DNA of 64,000 nucleotides from Apostichopus japonicus (taxonomy: Eukaryota > Echinodermata > Holothuroidea > Aspidochirotida > Stichopodidae): contig NC_092582.1 in assembly GCF_037975245.1 (NCBI RefSeq), positions 21,228,577 through 21,292,576 on the forward strand. The letters run 5' to 3'. Below are positions 56,973-64,000 of this stretch, in pieces (positions within the stretch are counted from its first letter, which is position 1; the number at the start of each line of letters is the position of its first letter). The notes below the pieces were generated by a model. That model made no database searches, was not told the origin of the DNA, and saw only the letters and a list, made by a program, of their open reading frames with translations. The translations under genes were made by a program, and so were the position numbers.

Positions 56973-57520
56973 CTCCACCTGTTGTGAAGAGTCGCACAGC
57001 AGGTGTCTCGATGTTGACAACTGGCTCATTACTGAAGAAGGCGGTTAGCAAATGCCCAGAGGTGACACTAGAAGTAAGTAGTGTTACAACAAGATGTCTA
57101 ATTGATACTGGCGCGCAGGTTTCAACTATTACGGAATCCTTTTTCTACCAAAATTGCCCATCAGATGAACTAATAGACATCTCCACCATACTGCAGCTGT
57201 CTGCGGCTCAGGGGCTAGATGTGCCATATGTCGGCTTCGCGGAACTACCTGTGACAGCTCTGGGGCAAAATTTTTATGCTGGGTTCCTTGTTACCAGGGA
57301 TCTGGTTGGTACGCCCATGGCGCAGCTTAAGGCGGCAGTTCCTGGCCTGCTGGGGTCCAACATCTTCGAGCAGTTGTCCGAATTATTGAAGAAGTCACTT
57401 GGTGAAAGCTACTTACAGCAACTTATTTCCAAAGGAAATAAGTTGGCTCATGTCTTGGCCTTATATCAGGAGAAAGTGGCAGGCTCTCTCGGGATGAGGA
57501 GGGAAGAATCTGTGAGGTGA
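56876..57520 (+). CDS. pro: Protease region of the LTR element
   Basis: The retropepsin-type active-site signature CLIDTGAQVSTIT and a downstream LLGSNIF flap-like segment identify an aspartic protease region. It overlaps the end of the gag-like frame; gypsy elements commonly express pol by frameshift or read-through. Confidence 0.8.
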   Translation: MQLTGPHKEKLSGDGEKGSKPSFDSATCKFKLAPPVVKSRTAGVSMLTTGSLLKKAVSKCPEVTLEVSSVTTRCLIDTGAQVSTITESFFYQNCPSDELIDISTILQLSAAQGLDVPYVGFAELPVTALGQNFYAGFLVTRDLVGTPMAQLKAAVPGLLGSNIFEQLSELLKKSLGESYLQQLISKGNKLAHVLALYQEKVAGSLGMRREESVR

Positions 57521-59982
57521 GGATTGCTGGTAAGGAACCGGTACTGTTGCCAGGAAGAACAGCTGTGTTAGTTGAATGCACAGTGAAGCCAGCAGTGTCA
57601 CAGACCCCCTATGAGGCCCTCATAGAGCAGCAAGAAAATTTGAGCGCCCACCTACAGAATGGTGTCTTCGTCTGCCCTACCATGGTGAAAGTGTCAGAAA
57701 ATGGTAGGATTCTGTCTCAGGTACTGAATCTAGCTCCTTGTGATGTCTATCTACAGCCCCAAACACCGGTTGCCATTCTGAGAGCAGTTGAAGACCTCAA
57801 CGAGCCGGTCAATGTTTCCTTGCAGGAGCAGAGAGTAAGTGAAACCCAATGGTATGACAAAGTTCTACCGGAGATTGATTTTGGTCCAAACATCACAGAG
57901 TCAGAAACGAAGACGGTACTAGGGATGCTATCCATGCATAAAGGAGTCTTCAGCACCAGTGATGATGATGTGGGGTTTTGTGACAAGATCAAACACACAA
58001 TTCCCCTTAGTGATGACACTCCGATAAAGGTGCCACACAGGAGGATACCACCACATGAATGGCAAGAGGTGAGAGAACACCTACAGAAGCTACTAAAGCA
58101 GAAAGTCATACAGGAGTCAAGCAGCCCTTTCGCTTCGCCGGTTGTACTAGTCCGGAAGAAAGATGGAAAGCTGAGGTTGTGTGTTGACTATCGTGCTCTC
58201 AACAACAAGACTCCAAAGGATGCGTATCCTTTGCCGAGGATAGAGGAGGCTTTGGATGCTTTAATAGGGGCAAAATATTTTTGCAGCCTTGACCTTTCTC
58301 ATGGCTACTACCAAGTGCCGGTTGCAGAGGAAGATGTGGAGAAAACCGCCTTTCCAGCAGGTACCGGAGGCCTGTATGAATACCTCAGAATGCCTTTCGG
58401 ACTCTGCAATGCTCCGGCAACGTTCATGCGACTCATGGATCACATATTTGGCGATCAGAATATGCAAACACTTCTGATTTATCTAGATGACATTTTGGTA
58501 TTTGGCTCCACTGTAGAGGAGACAACTGCTCGTCTGAAGATGGTCATTGAGAGACTGGAGAGACACAACTTAAAGCTTAAGCCCAGTAAATGCCAACTTT
58601 TCAGAAAGAAAGTCCGATACCTGGGACACGTTGTGTCAAGTGAAGGAATATCGCCCGATCCTGAAAAGATTCGAGCTGTCAAGGACTGGCCACTACCAAG
58701 AAACGAGAAGGAGCTAAGAGGGTTCCTGGGCTTGACGGGCTATTACAGGAGGTTTGTGCAAGGCTACGCAAAGATAAGTGCACCTCTACATGCACTTGTA
58801 GGCTCCACCCAGGTGGGTAAGAAAAAGAAAGTCAAGGGTACAACATTGCCAGGGAGAACTCCCACCTTCTATGAGAAATGGGAATCAGGGCATGAAGAAG
58901 CTTTCTGCAGCCTGAAGGAGAAACTTCTCTCCTCTCCTATCCTGGGGTATCCAGTCTTCACAGAGCCATTTATACTGGAGACAGACGCTAGCTTCCATGG
59001 GCTTGGTGCAGTGCTGTCACAGAAACAAGGTGAGAAAGTAGTAGTTCTAGCCTATGCAAGTAGAGAGCTCAGGCCTCATGAAAAGAATATGGAAAACTAC
59101 AGCAGCATGAAGTTGGAACTGCTTGCCTTAAAGTGGGCAATCACTGAGAAGTTCAGAGATCTGCTGATTGGAGCCGAGTTTGTGGTGTGGACAGATAACA
59201 ATCCACTAAGTTATCTCCAAACATCTACTAAACTGGGAGCAACAGAGACACGATGGACGGCTGAACTGTCACCTTTCAGATTCAAAGTGAAGTATAGAAG
59301 CGGTAAAAGCAATCAGAATGCAGACTCACTCAGTCGCAAGACTCAGCATGGAACAGAACCGCAGACGGTGAGGTTTGAACAGATTCTTGCAAAACAATTG
59401 GAAAAAGCACCCAGACAGACATCCTTGATCCCACCTGAGCTGGTCCAGAAAGTCTGTGATAATACCGACCAGGTATGGTTACGAGAAATTGGCTGCAAAT
59501 CTGCTAACACCAGGCCATCATCAACATCCACCTTTCCATCGTTCAACCAGATCAAACTGATTCAGCTGCAACAAAGTGACCCCATATTGAAAAGGGTTTG
59601 GCACTTCTGGAATAAAGGAATGGAGCCTGAACATCACATTTTGAAACAAGAAGTACCATTAGTACGGAGAGTAGCAAGAGATTGGAAGAAGCTCCACAAG
59701 GCCAATGGCTTGTTGTACAGACGAGTAATCCTGGCAGGGCATGAAACTTTACAACTATGCCTACCTCAGACCCTGAAAGAGACAATCCTAGAATCCCTCC
59801 ATGACAAGGTTGGGCACCAGTCACCAGAAAAGACCATTCAACTCTTCCAAAACGTTGTTTCTGGCCAGGAATGGTGGCTGAGATTACAGACTACTGTCAG
59901 AAATGCCAGAGGTGCTCATTGGCCAAAGCCGGAAAAAGAGTGCGAACGAAGATGGATACCCTCACTGCAAAGAAGCCCTTAG
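57517..59982 (+). CDS. pol: pol region: reverse transcriptase and RNase H
   Basis: RT motifs include KLRLCVDYRALN, SLDLSHGYYQVPV, MPFGLCNAPATF, the catalytic LLIYLDDILVF and KPSKCQLF. RNase H is marked by ETDASFHGLGAVLSQ and WTDNNPLSY. The region continues toward integrase. Part of the broken LTR element. Confidence 0.9.
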   Translation: MRIAGKEPVLLPGRTAVLVECTVKPAVSQTPYEALIEQQENLSAHLQNGVFVCPTMVKVSENGRILSQVLNLAPCDVYLQPQTPVAILRAVEDLNEPVNVSLQEQRVSETQWYDKVLPEIDFGPNITESETKTVLGMLSMHKGVFSTSDDDVGFCDKIKHTIPLSDDTPIKVPHRRIPPHEWQEVREHLQKLLKQKVIQESSSPFASPVVLVRKKDGKLRLCVDYRALNNKTPKDAYPLPRIEEALDALIGAKYFCSLDLSHGYYQVPVAEEDVEKTAFPAGTGGLYEYLRMPFGLCNAPATFMRLMDHIFGDQNMQTLLIYLDDILVFGSTVEETTARLKMVIERLERHNLKLKPSKCQLFRKKVRYLGHVVSSEGISPDPEKIRAVKDWPLPRNEKELRGFLGLTGYYRRFVQGYAKISAPLHALVGSTQVGKKKKVKGTTLPGRTPTFYEKWESGHEEAFCSLKEKLLSSPILGYPVFTEPFILETDASFHGLGAVLSQKQGEKVVVLAYASRELRPHEKNMENYSSMKLELLALKWAITEKFRDLLIGAEFVVWTDNNPLSYLQTSTKLGATETRWTAELSPFRFKVKYRSGKSNQNADSLSRKTQHGTEPQTVRFEQILAKQLEKAPRQTSLIPPELVQKVCDNTDQVWLREIGCKSANTRPSSTSTFPSFNQIKLIQLQQSDPILKRVWHFWNKGMEPEHHILKQEVPLVRRVARDWKKLHKANGLLYRRVILAGHETLQLCLPQTLKETILESLHDKVGHQSPEKTIQLFQNVVSGQEWWLRLQTTVRNARGAHWPKPEKECERRWIPSLQRSP

Positions 59983-60164
59983 AAGTATTGGCGATGGACT
60001 TCACCATGTTGGAAAAGAGTTCCAGTGGCTATGAAAATGTCTTAGTACTTACAGACATTTTTACAAAATTCACTCAGGCGATACCAACCAAAGATCAGAG
60101 AGCAGAGACGGTGGCAAAGGTTCTTGTTAAGGAGTGGTTTGTTAAGTTTGGAGTGCCAACTTTC
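59871..60164 (+). CDS. Integrase region (partial) of the LTR element
   Basis: YCQKCQRCSLAK is the CxxC half of the integrase HHCC zinc-binding domain. LEVLAMDFTMLEK and VLVLTDIFTKFTQAIPT match the start of the integrase catalytic core. The domain is incomplete in this copy. Confidence 0.8.
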
Positions 60165-60303
60165 TGTGTATTCAGGAAGACTTGATTATCAAGTTTTAAG
60201 GAGTTTGAAGAGGGGAGTTTGTTCGGGGAACAAACAGATCCACAATAAGAACACAGCACCACAGATGGCGTATTAGACCATTCTTTGCATTCCACTTGTT
60301 ACA
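60165..60303 (+). repeat. 3' LTR of the Ty3/gypsy element
   Basis: Starts TGTGTATTCAGG and ends TTGTTACA, collinear with the 5' copy. Confidence 0.8.
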
Positions 60304-63097
60304 CATATTAAGTTCTTATTCTCATCACAATGGAGACATGAATTTTGGGCAACATATCCATTTTTGATATATATTTACAAGGGATTGGCATCTTGAACCA
60401 TCGAGCACACCCCAGTTTCGTTTTACTACCCCTTGAACACACCAACCTTTTTTGCCATCCGGTTTCTTCATTAGGAATGTTTCCAAAACCCAGCTCTCAT
60501 ATGGGCTTTGTATTCACTGATATTGTAGTATGAAGAGTCTGGCAGAGACAATTGAACTAGATTTTTGTCTACTGAGTCCAATCTGATATGTATTAATTAA
60601 TACAGATTGGAGTTTATAAACCTCATTAAAACAAGAAGTAATACACATAAATACAGAAGAATAAAGATAAATATAATGTTAAATTACCATTTTGAAACAG
60701 GTACTATTCTCACAACACATGCTCCTTAACGGTCAGCAAATTAATAGACATAACAATGACTATCACACACTAACATTTCTTTGAGCGATACTCATCAAAA
60801 CTTCCATTTTCCATGAAGCAAATGTATTATATAGTAAAAATACTGACAGTTGACCCACCAAAATCCTGTCTACATATAAGATCAGGTGTTTTAGTACATG
60901 ATGTCCAGAATACTGAGGATTGGTAGCTGACAGTTCATCACAGTCCATAGTTCTAGATGGGGTAACAATGAAGTTGGCAAATGAAATCACACCTCTTGCT
61001 GGTGTATTGTTTGCTACCTTTGTTGTGTCGGTATGAATGAAGCACATACTGAAGCATTGAAGGGGACTGTAAGTCCGCTGTAAGTCCGCAAGGAATAATA
61101 TACCCGATTCAAATTAAGTAGTAGCTCAGAGTTTCATGAACCATCACAAAGATGGCAAATGATGTAGTCATCTCTGCAAGTGGTCTAAAAGAACATTGCA
61201 TTTCACCATTGTTCCATGGATCTAAAGGAAAGAAATGTAAGAGAATAGACCTCAATACACACAACTAATATGAGATTGTTGGGACTCGTCACTGCTTTTG
61301 TCAAACCAAAACATATCTTATTTAAACTAATTCAGACAAGAGCCAAAGGGGCACTATGGGGCCTTGCTGATGTGGAATATTTAAGTTTGTATGTCGTCAG
61401 TCAATATCATAATACTAATGCCCACATATACCAGCTATTAACCAGCACCTGTATTCCAAGTTTGGATAAAATCTAATTTAAGGTTATGGAGTTCTTGCAA
61501 TTTTAAAATTTTGGCCCTTCCCATAAAACTATTGCACCTAAATGGTCCCAAAAATATTTTGGCACTAACAAAGATGGCTCAAAAATATATTTGCACCCAA
61601 AAATTAATCCCCCATAAAGTCCAACAAATATTGGGCCCCACAAATTTTGGCCCAAAGAATGTGTCCCAAAATTCATGAGGCAAATGCATGAGGTGGGGCC
61701 CAGATGGCCTACATGTACCAGCTATTATCCAACAACTGTATATTAAGTTTGGCTACAATCCGACTTAAAGTAGAACAATGATATTCAAGCATTGAGGAAA
61801 ATACACAATTTTATTCATAAGTTTTCTTAGTGGTTTCCTTTTTACATATCTGAAAATTAAAGTCAATCAGATGTCGGGAAATGCTGTAAAATACGGCCTA
61901 CACTTGTCGATTTTTTTTAAAAGAGCATTTTAAGAAAGCCTATGATGATCACATGATCCACATGGACCTGCGACGTCACTATGCTGATAACATGTACTAA
62001 GCGCTGTACCGTGTTTGTGTCCAAATGTTGAATTTCTTTCACGCTCAATGTGACCTTTCTTTTGGATTTATTGATATATGAACCAAGGAAAGTTTATTTC
62101 TGACTCTTTTAGTGAATAAAAGGGGTTCTACTTTAAATAATGTGAGTTTGGTAGTTTTAAACCAGCATACCTTTGGGATTATTATTACTATTGTGCCAAT
62201 TTGAGATGTATGTGAGCATGTTCATACTGCCTACTGTATCATGCCGCCAACTGTGTGATCTTGTAATTGCCATGACCATTGCTTTTTGGTCAGTTTGCGA
62301 AACAGTTATTGCAATATTGTGAATCATTCAACCAGAAATAGTCGTCATTGCCCAGGTCAATAGATTCTTGAAGGGATGAGTTAATTATCATTACTGTTTT
62401 AGAAGCCGCTTTTATCATTGCTTATACCTATAGGAGTTTGCTTGCTTGCTGGGTGAATGAAATACAAGACCTTGTGGAGAAGAAATCATTGCAAAATTAC
62501 ATACAACTTTTACATACTTGGTGAGATTATCAAGAAGCACAATGACATTAATTATCAATATAGGTCATGAACATTGGGTCTTAAATTAAACTAAACTAAC
62601 AGTTATGCGGGCATGAAACAGCTCCGTACTGAACAGAGCACTACAATCTGCAGATCATCATAGTGATGTCATTCACTGACCTGAGTGTTGTTCAAGGTCG
62701 TTGCAGTGTTTGCAAATTCCTAAAATCATATCAATTACATTTTACTTATTGTTTAGTTGATAAGTTATATAACTTCCTGGTGTGCTATTACAAAAAATAA
62801 AAAAAAGCATGTTGTTTAGTAAAATGCAAACTACACTCTGTGTAAAAATTGAGGGTTTTTTGTTGCATGTGCAGGTTCCTTTACTTCCTGCAAGGAACCA
62901 ATTGATTGAATTGAGTCAGACAGTACACATGACATACAAAGGATGTGAATCTGAAATTCACATAGAAACATCTTGTTGAAAATTTCATAATTTGAACTAC
63001 AGTGCTTGATGAGAGTCATAATTTTTTGCTAGTGAAAGCCAGAAAATATTGTATACATCTTAATATTCTACTAGTCTTGCTACATGAGTATACTTAC
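60304..63097. other. Intergenic or intronic, no gene recognised
   Basis: About 61270-61800 has low-complexity sequence with AAAATTTTGGCCC-like wording and two copies of CCAGCTATTA about 290 bp apart, probably an eroded dispersed repeat. Nothing else is assigned. If the candidate exon at 63098 is real, this stretch may contain further minus-strand introns or exons. Confidence 0.45.
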
Positions 63098-63211
63098 TGA
63101 ATAGGGATACTTTCTAATTCTACTCTCAGCTGCAGTCTGGGTAGGTTTCGCTGGGTATTTTATCATCAAACGACGAGATACAAAATCGCAACAACTAGTG
63201 AGATGACCAAC
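63098..63211 (-). CDS. Candidate internal exon of an unidentified gene
   Basis: On the minus strand TTTTCTCTTTAG precedes a 114-nt open segment followed by GTAAGTAT, both strong splice signals. The segment is 38 codons, phase 0 at both ends: VGHLTSCCDFVSRRLMIKYP, then AKPTQTAAESRIRKYPYS. I do not recognise the protein. The rest of the gene would lie beyond 64000 (5' side) and possibly below 63098. The GATATC-rich array would then be in its intron. Confidence 0.45.
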
Positions 63212-63276
63212 CTAAAGAGAAAATGAGCCAATGTTACAGATATTCTATACTCGATAACTGCGATGACAGGTTCTTC

Positions 63277-64000
63277 GATATCCTTGGCAACTGGTTTTAA
63301 TATCTTGGATATCAGTTGATATCAGTATGTTGGATATAAGTTGACAGCAAGATCTTGGATAACATTTGAAATCAATGTCTTGAATATCTGTTGATATCTA
63401 ATATCTTTGATATCAGTTGATTTCAATATTGTGGATATCAGTTGATATCAATATCTTGGATATCAATTGTTATCAATATCTTGGATATCAGTTGTTATCA
63501 ATATCTTGGCTATCATTTGATATCAATATTGTGGATATCAGTTGCTACCAATATCGTGGATATCAGTTGTAATCAATATTGTGGATATCCTTGGCAACTG
63601 GTTTTGATATCTTGGATATCTTTGATATCAATATGTTGGATATTAGTTGACAACAAGATCTTGGATAACATTTGAAATCAATATCTTGAATATCTGTTGA
63701 TATCTAATATCTTTGATATCAGTTGATTTCAATATCGTGGATATCAATATTGTGGATATCAGTTGATATCAATATCTTGGATATCAGTTGTTATCAATAT
63801 CATGGATACCAGTTGATATTAATATCATGGATATCAGCTAATATCAATATTGTGGATATCAGTTGACATCAATATCTTGGATATCAATTGTTATCAATAT
63901 TGTGGATATCAGTTGTTATCAAAATTGTGGATATCACTTGATACCAATATGGTGGATATCAGTTGTTATCAATATCATGGATACCAGATGATATCAATAT
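63277..64000. repeat. GATATC-rich 25-bp array, continues past window end
   Basis: Units of about 25 bp such as ATATCTTGGATATCAGTTG then TTATCA. GATATC palindromes are frequent. A longer period is visible: GATATCCTTGGCAACTGGTT occurs at 63277 and 63584 (307 bp apart) and the following ~150 bp are near-identical. The array is truncated by the window. Confidence 0.88.

Larger units (their letters stand above)
55801..60303 (+). mobile_element. Ty3/gypsy-family LTR retrotransposon, broken copy
   Basis: A 4.5-kb element between two short direct terminal repeats. Parts in order: 5' LTR (55801-55945), gag-like region with a CCHC zinc knuckle, aspartic protease (DTGA), reverse transcriptase (YLDD), RNase H (ETDAS) and part of integrase, then 3' LTR (60165-60303). 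The domain order with integrase after RNase H places it in Ty3/gypsy; a clade is not assigned. The LTRs are about 96% identical over the compared bases, suggesting a fairly recent insertion. No convincing target duplication is seen. It is not intact; I estimate about three breaks. It sits downstream of CRYZ on the same strand. Confidence 0.92.

Noticed and set aside
60763-61047. 94-codon minus-strand frame as an exon
   Set aside because: No recognisable homology and no convincing acceptor/donor pair consistent with the 63098-63211 exon; such lengths occur by chance across the window.
62837-62887. Possible 17-codon minus-strand exon (EVKEPAHATKNPQFLHR)
   Set aside because: The acceptor CCTTGCAG is good but the donor GTGTAG is poor, and the peptide cannot be verified.
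1-64000. tRNA, rRNA or snRNA genes
   Set aside because: No cloverleaf, A/B box pair or rRNA-like segment was recognised by eye. A tRNAscan or Rfam search would be decisive but could not be run.

Overview
This is a nuclear genome segment of an animal. Three spliced protein-coding genes with GT-AG introns sit among many DNA-transposon derivatives, foldback structures, minisatellites and one Ty3/gypsy-type LTR retrotransposon. The absence of the N-terminal GST-like domain from the valyl-tRNA synthetase, the TU-like foldback structure and the repeat style suggest a marine invertebrate deuterostome, most likely an echinoderm. The species assignment is inference.

Layout. Positions 1-3.1 kb hold a LINE tail, a candidate hAT-like element and a three-level nest: a foldback element with 18-bp satellite arms, a hAT MITE inserted in one arm, and a second hAT MITE inside the first. 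NTMT1 (N-terminal protein methyltransferase, + strand, 2 coding exons, 232 aa) spans 3252-12671; its 8.7-kb intron carries a 3-kb non-autonomous hAT element. Between NTMT1 and the convergent VARS lie a dispersed repeat with a palindromic head, another hAT element (15195-16744) and a 45-bp minisatellite. VARS1 (cytosolic valyl-tRNA synthetase, - strand, 23 coding exons, 1070 aa) spans 43831 down to 19777. Its introns hold five repeat domains: 125-bp, 54-bp, 20-bp, a ~153-bp module rich in DR1 motifs, and 33-bp. A 1.5-kb shared upstream region separates VARS from the divergent CRYZ-like quinone oxidoreductase (+ strand, 8 coding exons, 333 aa, 45311-52426), whose introns carry two TTAA-flanked MITEs. 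A broken Ty3/gypsy element follows at 55801-60303, then sparse intergenic DNA, one unidentified candidate exon on the - strand (63098-63211) and a GATATC-rich 25-bp array that runs off the window end.

Most notable observations. (1) Four very short palindromes (24-32 bp), in two genes and a foldback loop, are each flanked by perfect 7-bp direct repeats and look like a family of ultra-small insertions. (2) Two tandem arrays in VARS appear to have been seeded by splice junctions: the exon 14 donor multiplied about 17 times with a 20-bp period, and the intron 21/exon 22 acceptor multiplied 8 times with an exact 125-bp period. (3) A 65-copy, indel-free 54-bp array in VARS intron 16 shows a readable history of nested duplications. 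(4) NTMT1 has Gln where the reported catalytic His of the human enzyme would be.

The three genes have unrelated housekeeping roles (protein N-terminal methylation, translation, quinone/redox metabolism). Nothing suggests they act together beyond the head-to-head arrangement of VARS and CRYZ.
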